Source: Cytophaga hutchinsonii ATCC 33406
GTDB lineage: Bacteria > Bacteroidota > Bacteroidia > Cytophagales > Cytophagaceae
Direction of reading: 5' to 3'
Length of the DNA: 64,000 nt
Assembly (NCBI RefSeq): GCF_000014145.1
Contig: NC_008255.1
Coordinates: 1,551,501 to 1,615,500, forward strand
Shown: positions 25,737-34,438 of the stretch, one piece after another
How positions within the stretch are numbered: position 1 is the stretch's first letter
Layout: each line of letters starts with the position of its first letter
Position numbers and translations under genes: made by a program
Notes under the pieces: generated by a model
Seen by the model: the letters and a program-made list of their open reading frames with translations, nothing else
Database searches by the model: none
Told to the model about the DNA's origin: nothing

Positions 25737-27155
25737 TTATTTTACTTTCATAAATGAAAAGAATGCATTTAACCAGCGCTTTTTAGTCGGTTCCATTGCC
25801 GCTTTTATAGCACCGTATCCACCTGAAACATCAATAACGTTGGAAATGTTCCGTGATTTCAAAATTGATTCTGTTATTACAGAACGATATCCGCCGGCAC
25901 AATGTACATAATAGGTTTTGTTTTTATCCAATGTTGTTATCCAGTCGTTGATGTAATCAAGTGGTAAATGTTGGGCAGCATTCAGATGACCTTTTTCATA
26001 TTCATCTGCTTTACGTACATCAAGAATGTTGATGTTTTCATCAAGCTTTTCTACAAGCTCAGCTGCAGAAATAGTTTCAATATTTTCTTCAGGTTTGTTC
26101 GCTTTTTGCCAGGAATTATAACCATCTTTTAAATAACCGATGACTTGATCTACACCCACACGTGCCAATCGGATAATGGTTTCTTCTTCTTTACCCGGAT
26201 CAGTAATTATTAATATGGGTTTATCACTATTGGTAAGTAACGTGCCGGCCCATGGCGCAAGCTGACCATTCAATCCGATATTAATAGAACCAGGAATAAA
26301 ACCTTTTTTAAATTCTTTTGCATCACGTGTATCCAGCAGTACTGCATATGTCTGTCTTTGTAGATTTTCAAACGACTGAACATCGAACGCAATGCTTCCT
26401 TGCTTAATTAATTCCGAAACGCTGCCTGGACCTTCTTTATTTAATAAGGCATTCATATTAAAATAAGATGGCGCGGGCTGCAGATCATCCAATACTTGTT
26501 TAATAAATGTCTCTTTATCGGCCGCTTTCAATGCATAATTTTTTTGTTTCTGACTGCCTAATGTATCAAATGTTTCTTTGCTTAAATTTTTACCACAGGC
26601 AGAACCTGCGCCGTGTGCAGGATAAATAGTTATAGCATCCGGTAGAGGTTTAATTTTTTCCTCTAAAGAATCATAAAGCATACCTGCCAGATCTTCCTTT
26701 GTCAGATCGCTTTTAATCGCCAGGTCTGGTCGCCCAACATCACCAATAAACAAGGTGTCTCCGGTAAATAATGCATGTTTATTGCCGTCTTCATCGTATA
26801 ACAGATAACAGCTTGATTCCTGTGTATGGCCAGGTGTGTGGAGTACTTGAAGGGTAATTTTGCCAATAGATATTTTTTCTCCATCATACGCAATGTGGCT
26901 ATTGAACGTTGTTTCAGCCTTAGGGCCATAAACGATGGTTGCACCTGTTGCCTCAGCAAGGTCTAGGTGGCCTGAAACAAAGTCTGCATGAAAGTGTGTC
27001 TCGAAAATATATTTCAATGTAACGTTATTACGTTCTATCTTTTGTACATACGTTTGAATGTCACGTAAGGGATCAATGATGATTGCTTCACCTTCTGATT
27101 CGATGTAATAAGCAGCTTCCGCTAAACAGCCGGTATATAATTGTTCAATTTTCAT
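25737..27155 (-). CDS. MBL-fold persulfide dioxygenase/two-rhodanese fusion
   Basis: A 472-residue cytoplasmic enzyme. The N-terminal metallo-beta-lactamase domain (about 1-240) has THFHADFVSGH (metal ligands His54, His56, Asp58), HTPGHTQ and FTGDTLFIGDVGRPD, as in ETHE1-type persulfide dioxygenases. Two rhodanese domains follow. The first (about 265-355) lacks the active-site Cys: the loop reads ITDPGKEEE. The second (about 365-460) has HCAGGYRS with catalytic Cys419. Such fusions oxidise glutathione persulfide and move sulfane sulfur. It heads a three-gene unit with the small DUF6132-like gene and thioredoxin. Confidence 0.92.
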   Translation of the reverse strand: MKIEQLYTGCLAEAAYYIESEGEAIIIDPLRDIQTYVQKIERNNVTLKYIFETHFHADFVSGHLDLAEATGATIVYGPKAETTFNSHIAYDGEKISIGKITLQVLHTPGHTQESSCYLLYDEDGNKHALFTGDTLFIGDVGRPDLAIKSDLTKEDLAGMLYDSLEEKIKPLPDAITIYPAHGAGSACGKNLSKETFDTLGSQKQKNYALKAADKETFIKQVLDDLQPAPSYFNMNALLNKEGPGSVSELIKQGSIAFDVQSFENLQRQTYAVLLDTRDAKEFKKGFIPGSINIGLNGQLAPWAGTLLTNSDKPILIITDPGKEEETIIRLARVGVDQVIGYLKDGYNSWQKANKPEENIETISAAELVEKLDENINILDVRKADEYEKGHLNAAQHLPLDYINDWITTLDKNKTYYVHCAGGYRSVITESILKSRNISNVIDVSGGYGAIKAAMEPTKKRWLNAFFSFMKVK

Positions 27156-27743
27156 GAGTTAATTAAATAGCTTTAAACAGGATCTTTTTTAATTGGTAAT
27201 TTACATACGTAGAGCACACCTTCTGAAGGTATGAGTAAATTGATCCAATGCAATTAAAGGATATAAATTAATGTTTAGCATACCACCAGCATTATATTGT
27301 TGCCAGGTTTGGTATGCACATGTTAAGCCATGTATACGATTAAGGTACACATTATTTTAATGATTTCCAGCAGTGCTTGTATCAATCGGTTTCTACATAT
27401 ATGCATTATCATAAAGTAAACATACGATGTACGCAGATTTTGAATAAATATTTAATCAGAGTTGTTTACATTTTGAAAGGAAGCTTCTGGTAATTCTATG
27501 AAACGGGAACGATGGGAGAGCAGCCTGTCAGTTAATTTCTTTCCGGCTGGAACGTGTTTTTTGCATCGCTTATTCATGTTTTAAGGAATCATTTTGTCAA
27601 AATAAGTCTTACTTAAAAAAATGGCTTATATTTACTATACGCTAACTGTATGTAATTGTGTGGATGTTTGTGACTTGCAATTATATATGGCGGTTAGCTC
27701 TGTCAGGGATATATTTTTATAGAGAGAAATAATAAAGCATTGT
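27156..27743. other. 588-bp intergenic region, divergent promoters
   Basis: Separates the divergent MBL-rhodanese and histidine-kinase genes. Apart from one possible 41-codon minus-strand frame (27452-27577) no gene, RNA or repeat was recognised. ACCTTCTGAAGGT near 27219-27231 is a short palindrome of unknown meaning. Confidence 0.4.
27452..27577 (-). CDS. Possible 41-residue basic peptide
   Basis: ATG at 27577, TAA at 27452. The sequence begins MNKRCKKHVPAGKK and is Lys/Arg-rich in its first half. No ribosome-binding site or family recognised; it may be chance. Confidence 0.2.
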   Translation of the reverse strand: MNKRCKKHVPAGKKLTDRLLSHRSRFIELPEASFQNVNNSD

Positions 27744-28919
27744 ATGAATGGTTTTGACGGACTTCAGGAAGAAGAATCTTCAGATTTGAAATCAATTCAA
27801 AAAGAATTGGCCATACTTAAATTAAAATTATCAGAACAGGAAAGTTTGTTTAACAGCATCACAGAAAACACGCTTGCCGGATACTGGATCTGGGATATTC
27901 CATTGAATACCATGTTTATCAGTGCACACTTGAAATCCATGCTGGGTTATGCAGATCATGAACTGGAGAATTCACCGGAAACAATTAACATGCTTATGCA
28001 CCCTTCTGATTTACCGGCTACCTATGCTTTGCTGAGTAAACATGTTGAGTCGGATGGTAAAGTTCCCTTTGAAATTGAAGTGCGCTATAAACACAAGAAC
28101 GGATCTATTGTTTGGGTGATCTGTTCGGGTAATATTGTTACGCGGGACGAAAATGGTAAACCTTCTAAAATGATTGGTTGCCACCTGGATAATACAGAAT
28201 TAAAAAAAGCACAGGGTGTTCAGAAATATACAGAAGAGCTTGAACGCAAAAATGTTGAAATGGAACAGTTTGCGTATGTTGCTTCTCATGATCTGCAGGA
28301 ACCCTTAAATACCATACAGGGTTTTATAGCCCTATTGTCAGCTAAACTTGAGGATGCGCCCGATCCGGATGTTACACAATACCTGCATTATATTAACCAG
28401 AGTACACTTAGAATGACAAACCTTATCAAAGGGTTGCTGGAATACTCCCGTATCGGTAAAAATGTAGTTATGTCTAAAATCGATTGCAACCAGGTTATTA
28501 CTGATGTGTTGATGGATCTGCACATACAGGTTGAAGAAACTCAGGCCGATATTGAGGTTACACCATTGCCTTTTGTTATGGGCTATGATATTGAACTGAG
28601 AATATTATTTCAGAACCTGATCAGTAATGCATTAAAATTTTCAGTTAGGCGTCCTGTTATTAAGATTTACTCTGTTGTTGAAGGTGGTTATTTTAAATTT
28701 TCTGTAGCGGATAATGGTATTGGAATTGATCCGCAATTCAGAGAGAAAATTTTCAAACTCTATCAGCAATTACATCCTAAGTCAACGTATGAAGGCAATG
28801 GATTGGGGCTTGCTCAATGTTTTAAAATTGTTACTGAATTACATAGCGGTTCTATATGGGTTGAGTCGAATGAGAAGGAAGGAAGTATTTTTCATTTTAC
28901 TATACCTTATAATGCATAA
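27744..28919 (+). CDS. PAS sensor histidine kinase
   Basis: A 391-residue soluble two-component kinase. A coiled coil (about 15-40) leads into a PAS_3-type domain (about 45-150; WDIPLNTMFIS, then the PAC-like EIEVRYKHKNGSIVWV), then a HisKA domain with phospho-acceptor His182 in SHDLQEPL. The ATPase domain shows NLISNALKFS (N box), VADNGIGI (G1) and GNGLGLA (G2). No transmembrane segments, so it senses a cytoplasmic signal. The stop codon overlaps the response regulator start by one base (TAATG), which makes these a coupled pair. DLQEPL H-boxes are typical of phytochrome-like Bacteroidota kinases. Confidence 0.92.
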   Translation: MNGFDGLQEEESSDLKSIQKELAILKLKLSEQESLFNSITENTLAGYWIWDIPLNTMFISAHLKSMLGYADHELENSPETINMLMHPSDLPATYALLSKHVESDGKVPFEIEVRYKHKNGSIVWVICSGNIVTRDENGKPSKMIGCHLDNTELKKAQGVQKYTEELERKNVEMEQFAYVASHDLQEPLNTIQGFIALLSAKLEDAPDPDVTQYLHYINQSTLRMTNLIKGLLEYSRIGKNVVMSKIDCNQVITDVLMDLHIQVEETQADIEVTPLPFVMGYDIELRILFQNLISNALKFSVRRPVIKIYSVVEGGYFKFSVADNGIGIDPQFREKIFKLYQQLHPKSTYEGNGLGLAQCFKIVTELHSGSIWVESNEKEGSIFHFTIPYNA

Positions 28920-29329
28920 TGGCAGATACTCGAAAAATTGATTCGGTGCTTTTAATCGATGATGATGATATTGTAAATTTTCTGAATACCACCATTATCA
29001 GGATGACACATCGGGTAGAAGAGATACAATCAGTAACATCAGGAAATGCCGCCATTAATAAGCTGAACGAACTTTATGCAGCCGGCAGATGGCCCTCAAT
29101 TATATGCATTGATATTAATATGCCGGGAATAAATGGTTGGGAGCTTATTGATCTGTTTAAACAACACTTTCAGCCGATGAAAAATAAAAGTATTGTATGT
29201 TTATTATCCAGTTCGCTGGATCCGCGTGATCAGGCAAAAGCGGAAGCTTCAGATTGGGTAGATTATTACGTCTCAAAGCCTCTTACAGCAAATGCATTAA
29301 ATAATTTATATAATAAAGTGCTCAACTGA
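28919..29329 (+). CDS. Single-domain response regulator
   Basis: A 136-residue receiver domain with no output domain. LIDDDDIVNFL supplies the acidic pocket, CIDINMPG holds phospho-acceptor Asp65, LLSSS the conserved Ser/Thr, and YVSKPLT the conserved Lys120. Starts at the ATG overlapping the kinase stop, so it is the cognate partner. Lacking DNA-binding or enzymatic output, it probably works by protein contacts or in a phosphorelay. The hairpin downstream may terminate it. Confidence 0.92.
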   Translation: MADTRKIDSVLLIDDDDIVNFLNTTIIRMTHRVEEIQSVTSGNAAINKLNELYAAGRWPSIICIDINMPGINGWELIDLFKQHFQPMKNKSIVCLLSSSLDPRDQAKAEASDWVDYYVSKPLTANALNNLYNKVLN

Positions 29330-29343
29330 TTTTTTGCATTTGC

Positions 29344-29397
29344 AAAAAAAATGAGCCGGCAGAATTGACAACGTACGTTGCCAATTCTGCCGGCTCA
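29344..29397 (-). terminator. Terminator after the SPFH gene (bidirectional)
   Basis: Stem of about 22 bp with one mismatch. Arms TGAGCCGGCAGAATTG (29352-29367) and its complement (29382-29397), then an inner CAACG/CGTTG. Followed on the minus strand by seven T. It also lies just after the response regulator. Confidence 0.88.
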
Positions 29398-29420
29398 TTC
29401 ATGTTATTTATCAGATGGTG

Positions 29421-30344
29421 TTATTTCGTTTCCTGAAGTTTAGAAACGGCCATCATTTGATTCAATGTTTTATGCATGCCATCTGTTGATCCATCTAAGA
29501 AAATAACATTTCCCTTTCCATGTTCAGCAAAATGTTTGATTGACTCCGTCCATAAAGAGAACATCAGGTAAGATGAATCCAGCTGCGCTTCAGACATTTC
29601 TCTTGCCGCCTGAGCCATACCCTTAGCTACTTCTTCTCGGAACAATGCAATACCCTGGCCGCGTTGAATAGCCGCTTCTTTTTCAGCAATTGCCGAAATT
29701 TTTATAGCATTACCTTCCGCTTCCGCCGCTTTTGTTTTTGTAATTAACAAGGCTTGTCCTTCGTTCTCAGCCGCAGCTTTCAGGTTGTTGGATGCTACTA
29801 CTTTAGCCATGGATTTTATGATTTCTTCATCAAACATAATGTCGTTTAATTGAATGTCAATCATGTGATAGCCCCATTCCTCTAATGTAGCGTCCAGATG
29901 CATCTTTACTTCTTCAATAATTTCTGTCCTGAGACTTAATATTTCTGCCTGCTTTTTTGTTGCAACAAAACTACGTATTGTACCTTCAATGGTACGGATC
30001 AGTGCCTGCATGAAACTTGATTCATCAACGAATTTAAAGGCAACGTTTTTAATGGTAGACTCAGATTGGTTGATCACAGCATACAGCATCATTGCTTTGA
30101 AATAAACGTTTGCCTGATCCTGTGTTACGGCCTGGAATTCAATTTCTACAGATCTGTTCTGAATAGAGATCCTTTTATATACCGTTTCAATAAAAGGGAT
30201 TCTAAAACTTAATCCCGGTTCAATCACTCTTCTGTATTTTCCGAATACAGTTATGATAGCAACATAACCTTGTTTAACAGTAACAAATCCGGAAAGAATG
30301 ATAAGAAAAAAGAGTACTCCTAAAACAATAAATACAATATTCAT
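29421..30344 (-). CDS. SPFH/Band 7 membrane-anchored protein
   Basis: A 307-residue stomatin/prohibitin-type protein. One N-terminal membrane helix (about 2-22; VFIVLGVLFFLIILSGF) is followed by the Band 7 domain (about 24-200; VKQGYVAIITVFGKYRRVIEPGL) and an Ala/Glu-rich helical region (KAAAENEGQALLITKTKAAEAEGNAIK). Such proteins make ring-shaped membrane scaffolds that organise microdomains and regulate proteases. It lacks the NfeD partner often seen beside bacterial stomatins. Monocistronic. Confidence 0.9.
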   Translation of the reverse strand: MNIVFIVLGVLFFLIILSGFVTVKQGYVAIITVFGKYRRVIEPGLSFRIPFIETVYKRISIQNRSVEIEFQAVTQDQANVYFKAMMLYAVINQSESTIKNVAFKFVDESSFMQALIRTIEGTIRSFVATKKQAEILSLRTEIIEEVKMHLDATLEEWGYHMIDIQLNDIMFDEEIIKSMAKVVASNNLKAAAENEGQALLITKTKAAEAEGNAIKISAIAEKEAAIQRGQGIALFREEVAKGMAQAAREMSEAQLDSSYLMFSLWTESIKHFAEHGKGNVIFLDGSTDGMHKTLNQMMAVSKLQETK

Positions 30345-30520
30345 ACAAGTAGGGTTAAGTGTGTAAAAGGTTAAATGGTTTTTGAAATCAAGGGGTGCTT
30401 TTTAATAAAAAATGTGGCTGCTACATATTTGTTTTTTTTAGTTAATCGGTAAATATATACGTACGCAGAGTGGCAAAGTTCGAGCCAGCTTTCACATTCT
30501 TAAAAAAATAACAGATCGAA

Positions 30521-30838
30521 TTACATCAGATCAATCTCCAGATTTTGTTTTGCATTTTTTAATTCAGCAAGTGTTTTCATTTCGTTTAAAGATGCAGCAA
30601 GTGAAATTCCGGTATCATATATTTCCAGTGCTTTTTCATAAGAACCTTTTTCAGCAAAGAATTCTGCGGCCTGATAATACGTAGCGAGATAATCGGGAAA
30701 AGAAGTGAGTAGGTTGTCAAACGTTTTACCGGTTTCAGCATGATCCGTTTTTTTATATTCCAACGCAATTCCATACAGCAAAAACGGGTCGTTGGGCTGT
30801 TCTTTATGCAATTCCAATAAGTAGTCTAACCGATTCAT
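30521..30838 (-). CDS. TPR-repeat small protein
   Basis: A 105-residue all-helical protein with about two TPR-like pairs (PFLLYGIALEYKKTD, YLATYYQAAEFFAEKGSYEKALEIYDTGI). TPRs mediate protein contacts; the partner is unknown. It stands alone, 176 bases upstream of the SPFH gene on the same strand, divergent from etfB. Confidence 0.82.
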   Translation of the reverse strand: MNRLDYLLELHKEQPNDPFLLYGIALEYKKTDHAETGKTFDNLLTSFPDYLATYYQAAEFFAEKGSYEKALEIYDTGISLAASLNEMKTLAELKNAKQNLEIDLM

Positions 30839-31006
30839 TAAATAATTGTCATTTTTTGATAAAAAATGTAACTTTTAAGTATATAATAGAGTTAAATATA
30901 ATAAATTGAATTGTGTTCATTCAATGTACCGTCCAATCAATAAAACAGTAAAGTTTCGGTAAGAGACGGTTGCCGATTTATTTATCATTAAATATACATA
31001 TAACCG

Positions 31007-31738
31007 ATGAAAATTTTAGTTTGTATCACGCATGTGCCCGACACCACTTCTAAAATTACGTTTGCAGACAACAAATTTAATACAGCAGGTGTTCAGTTTA
31101 TCATCGGTCCGTACGATGAATACGCGCTCTCAAGAGCCGTTGAATTAAAAGAGCAGTCAGGAGGTACAGTAACAGTACTGAATGTTGGCGATGCAGAAAC
31201 GGAACCTACCATTCGCAAAGCATTAGCGATTGGCGCTGATGACGCCATCCGCATCAATGCAGTTCCTAAAGACGCTGGTTTTGTTGCTGCGCAGATTGCA
31301 GCGGTAGCAAAGAGCGGCGGATATGATTTGATTTTAATGGGTCGTGAGTCTATTGATTATAATGGAGGTTTGGTTCATGGTTTGGTTGCTGATGCATTAG
31401 GTATGCCTTGTGTTACACCAATCATGAAACTGGATATTGAAAACGGTGTAGCTAAAATGACACGTGAAATAGAAGGCGGTAAGGAATCTGTTGAATGTGC
31501 TTTGCCGTTTGTAGCGGGTTGCCAGGAGCCGATCGCAGAATGGAAAATTCCAAACATGCGCGGTATCATGTCCGCACGTACCAAACCGTTGAATGTAGTG
31601 GAACCGGTTGTTGTTGCTGACGATGTAGTATATGGCACGTTTTCATTGCCGGCTCCTAAAGGTGCTTGTAAAATGATTGATGCAGCTAATCCGGAAGAGC
31701 TTCTTACGTTATTACGCAACGAAGCAAAAGTACTTTAA
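31007..31738 (+). CDS. etfB: Electron transfer flavoprotein beta subunit
   Basis: Cytoplasmic ETF beta subunit, 243 residues, which binds AMP and pairs with EtfA to carry electrons from acyl-CoA dehydrogenases to the quinone pool. It starts MKILVCITHVPDT; the ESIDYNGGLV and RGIMSARTKPL segments are typical. The etfA start follows 29 bases after its stop, so the two form an operon. Confidence 0.95.
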   Translation: MKILVCITHVPDTTSKITFADNKFNTAGVQFIIGPYDEYALSRAVELKEQSGGTVTVLNVGDAETEPTIRKALAIGADDAIRINAVPKDAGFVAAQIAAVAKSGGYDLILMGRESIDYNGGLVHGLVADALGMPCVTPIMKLDIENGVAKMTREIEGGKESVECALPFVAGCQEPIAEWKIPNMRGIMSARTKPLNVVEPVVVADDVVYGTFSLPAPKGACKMIDAANPEELLTLLRNEAKVL

Positions 31739-31767
31739 TTCTTGTTTTACATTATTGAGAAAAGATT

Positions 31768-32733
31768 ATGTCAGTATTAATATATGTTGAGTCTAATGGC
31801 TCAGAAATAAAAAAATCTTCCATGGATGCTGTTGCTTACGGCACTCAGGTTGCTTCTAAACTTGGCGGTTCTGCTATAGTTGTGGCAATCGGTAATATTC
31901 CTCAGGAGCAATTAACGGCATTGGGTAATTTCGGTGCTTCAAAAGTATTGCACGTAACAGGAGATGCATTTAATCAGAATGCACCGTTAGCATCTGCAGC
32001 TGCTGTTGTTGAAGCTGCTAAGAAAGCGGGTGCAAAAGTAATTGTCTTGCCTAAATCTACCCTTGTTGATTCTTTTGCACCTAAATTAGCTTCTCAGTTA
32101 AAAGCCGGTGTTGTAACTAATGTTACTGAATTGCCGGATACAAGTGCAGGTTTCCAGGTAAAACGTTCAATTTTTACCGGAAAAGCTTTTGCGACGGTTT
32201 CGATCAATACAGATATTAAAGTTATCACCTTGGCTAAAAATGCTTACCAGGGAACAGAGACAGGCGGAACAGCTGCAGTAGAAGCATTATCTGTATCATT
32301 AACAGATGCAGATACAAAGGTTAAAACTACAAATGTGGAAAAAATGTCCGGAGAGCTTTTGTTGACGGAAGCAGAGATTGTTGTATCGGGTGGCAGAGGC
32401 TTAAAAGGCCCCGAAAACTGGGGTGTTTTGCTTGATTTGGCAAAAGCATTGGGAGCAGCAACAGGATGTTCTAAACCGGTTTCTGATATGGATTGGAGAC
32501 CTCACCACGAACACGTTGGTCAAACAGGTGTAAAAGTAGCGCCGAATTTATATATTGCAGTCGGAATTTCAGGAGCGATCCAACATTTGGCAGGGGTGAA
32601 CTCATCCAAATGTATTGTTGTCATCAATAAAGATCCTGAAGCACCTTTCTTTAAGGCTGCAGACTATGGCATTGTAGGTGACTTATTCGAAGTATTACCG
32701 AAATTGACTGAAGCTGCTAAATTGCTTAAATAA
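31768..32733 (+). CDS. etfA: Electron transfer flavoprotein alpha subunit
   Basis: ETF alpha subunit, 321 residues. The N-terminal domain is adenine-nucleotide-hydrolase-like. The C-terminal FAD-binding domain has VVSGGRGLKGPENW, SKPVSDMDWRPHHEHVGQTG and AVGISGAIQHLAG, the flavin-contacting motifs of the family. It works as a heterodimer with EtfB. Followed 13 bases later by the bifunctional nuclease gene. Confidence 0.95.
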   Translation: MSVLIYVESNGSEIKKSSMDAVAYGTQVASKLGGSAIVVAIGNIPQEQLTALGNFGASKVLHVTGDAFNQNAPLASAAAVVEAAKKAGAKVIVLPKSTLVDSFAPKLASQLKAGVVTNVTELPDTSAGFQVKRSIFTGKAFATVSINTDIKVITLAKNAYQGTETGGTAAVEALSVSLTDADTKVKTTNVEKMSGELLLTEAEIVVSGGRGLKGPENWGVLLDLAKALGAATGCSKPVSDMDWRPHHEHVGQTGVKVAPNLYIAVGISGAIQHLAGVNSSKCIVVINKDPEAPFFKAADYGIVGDLFEVLPKLTEAAKLLK

Positions 32734-32746
32734 GCACATCAGTAGA

Positions 32747-33379
32747 GTGGAGAAAATTAGATTAGAAATTATAGGTTTGTCGTCCAGTCAATCGCAAACA
32801 GGCTCGTTTGCTTTGGTATTAGGAGAAGTGAATGGTAACAGACGGTTACCGATTATTATTGGAATGTTTGAAGCGCAAGCAATTGCTATTGAAATCGAAA
32901 AGGTAATACCTAATCGGCCAATGACACACGATTTATTTAAATCGTTTGCCTTGTCATTCCATTTTATCGTCGAAGAGATTGTAATTTCAGATCTGAAAGA
33001 AGGTGTTTTCTTTGCTAAAATTATCTGCTCAGACGGAATTAAAAATATCGAGATCGATGCACGTCCTTCTGATGCGATTGCTATAGGTTTGCGTTTTGAT
33101 GTTCCGATTTATTCATATGAAACCATTATGTCTGAAGCAGGTATTGTGCTGAACGACGATATGGATGATATGGATGAAGATGAGGATGAAGACGACGAAG
33201 ATAAGCTTGAAGAAGCAACAATAAGTTCTGCTAAAGCGGATTCGAGTTTTTCAGGAAGAGAAGACCAGATAAAGAATATGTCTCTTGATCAGCTTCAGGC
33301 AATGCTTGATGAAGCAATTGAAAAAGAAGATTATGAAAAAGCTGCCCGCGTGCGCGATGAAATGAATAAACGTAATTGA
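32747..33379 (+). CDS. Bifunctional nuclease domain protein with UVR motif
   Basis: A 210-residue protein: an N-terminal BFN/DUF151 domain (about 1-135; RRLPIIIGMFEAQAIAIE, RPSDAIAIGLRF), an acidic linker (DDMDDMDEDEDEDD) and a C-terminal UVR motif (DQLQAMLDEAIEKEDYEKAA) like that in UvrB/UvrC. Plant BFN homologues have RNase and DNase activity; the bacterial role is not settled. The start is a GTG at 32747, since no ATG lies near the conserved N-terminus. Third gene of the etfBA operon, ended by a strong terminator. Confidence 0.88.
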   Translation: MEKIRLEIIGLSSSQSQTGSFALVLGEVNGNRRLPIIIGMFEAQAIAIEIEKVIPNRPMTHDLFKSFALSFHFIVEEIVISDLKEGVFFAKIICSDGIKNIEIDARPSDAIAIGLRFDVPIYSYETIMSEAGIVLNDDMDDMDEDEDEDDEDKLEEATISSAKADSSFSGREDQIKNMSLDQLQAMLDEAIEKEDYEKAARVRDEMNKRN

Positions 33380-33402
33380 TTTCTTCAATATAATGAACAC
33401 AA

Positions 33403-33442
33403 AAAGAAAGCCCTTAAGAGTAATATCTTAAGGGCTTTCTTT
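33403..33442 (+). terminator. Terminator of the etfBA operon
   Basis: Perfect 17-bp stem AAAGAAAGCCCTTAAGA (33403-33419) with 33426-33442, ending in a T-rich arm. Confidence 0.9.
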
Positions 33443-33470
33443 TATATCTGGCGCTGATTTTATAGACATA

Positions 33471-33504
33471 AAAAAGAGTGGTATGTATTTGTACCACTCT
33501 TTTT
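33471..33504 (-). terminator. Terminator of the histone H1-like gene
   Basis: 13-bp perfect stem AAAAAGAGTGGTA / TACCACTCTTTTT. On the minus strand the right arm ends in T. Confidence 0.8.
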
Positions 33505-33524
33505 ATGTGATTAAATGGTAATTC

Positions 33525-34127
33525 TTAGAAAATAGAATTGTCATTTGGAGAGAATAAATCACCTTGAGGTGTTTCATCCTCATCTTCTTTTGGAGTCTCT
33601 ACTGGAGCTGTGTAAGAAAGAATTTCTACTTCCTCATCTTTTTCAACTTCTGGTTTAGCTGCCGGTTTTTTAGGCGCTGCTTTTTTCTTAGGCGCTGTTG
33701 CCTTTTTCGCTACTGCTTTTGAAGGAGCTGCTTTCTTTGCCGGAGCTGATTTCTTAGCTGCCGATTTCTTAGCCGGAGCTGTTTTTTTAGCAACCGCTTT
33801 TTTAACTGCTTTCTTAGCAGGCGCTGCTTTTTTAGCAACCGCTTTTACTGCTTTCTTAGCTGCCTTTTTAGCTGGAGCTGCTTTTTTAACTGCTTTCTTA
33901 ACGGCCTTTTTAACCGCTTTCTTAGCAGGTGCTGCTTTTTTAGCAACTTTCTTAACTGCTTTCTTAACTGCTTTTTTAGGAGCTGCTTTCTTCGCAGTAG
34001 TTACTTTTTTAACAACTTTTTTCGCTGCCTTTTTAACTTTCGCAGCTACTTTTTTTACAGCTTTTTCTGCTTTTTTAAGAGTCTTCTTAACAGAAGATTT
34101 CTCTGCTTTTTTTACTTTTTTTGCCAT
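33525..34127 (-). CDS. Histone H1-like Lys/Ala-rich protein
   Basis: A 200-residue low-complexity protein. Residues 1 to about 155 are almost only Lys, Ala, Val and Pro, in repeats such as KKAAPAKKAVKKA, like the C-terminal tail of eukaryotic histone H1 and bacterial Hc1/BpH1-type proteins. The last ~45 residues are acidic (EVEKDEEVEILSY, PKEDEDETPQGDLF). It probably binds DNA and compacts the nucleoid; the acidic tail may moderate that. The nucleotide repeats make it prone to length change. Confidence 0.85.
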   Translation of the reverse strand: MAKKVKKAEKSSVKKTLKKAEKAVKKVAAKVKKAAKKVVKKVTTAKKAAPKKAVKKAVKKVAKKAAPAKKAVKKAVKKAVKKAAPAKKAAKKAVKAVAKKAAPAKKAVKKAVAKKTAPAKKSAAKKSAPAKKAAPSKAVAKKATAPKKKAAPKKPAAKPEVEKDEEVEILSYTAPVETPKEDEDETPQGDLFSPNDNSIF

Positions 34128-34438
34128 GGTACGTCAGTGATATAAAAATGTTCTCTTTTGACTAAAGTTAATTTATAACCCTAAAATAAAAAAAATGTTT
34201 TATATTAAAATTTGTTCGACATAAATTTTATGAAATAATTGAAAGTATTTTCTATCGTTGATGTAAAAGATATTGATCATCGTACATCTTTACCAGTGAA
34301 TTCGAGAACTCTTTCAACAACAGTTGAGTCAATTCCTGTATCCGTTACAACAGCAGTAAGAAGAAGCCGGCTTGTTCGATTATCTGTATATGAGTAGTGC
34401 CAGAGCCGAAAGCGCTGGTTGAATGATAAAGATTAATT
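34128..34438. other. 311-bp intergenic region with possible gene remnant
   Basis: Upstream of both the histone-like gene and dacB. On the minus strand 34277-34432 is an open stretch with no start codon, ending in TGA, whose translation looks protein-like (TSRLLLTAVVTDTGIDSTVV, then ERVLEFTGKDVR). It could be the tail of a lost gene or chance. Confidence 0.3.

Noticed and set aside
34290-34310. tRNA-like TTCGA motif
   Set aside because: No cloverleaf arms or CCA-type acceptor could be drawn around it.
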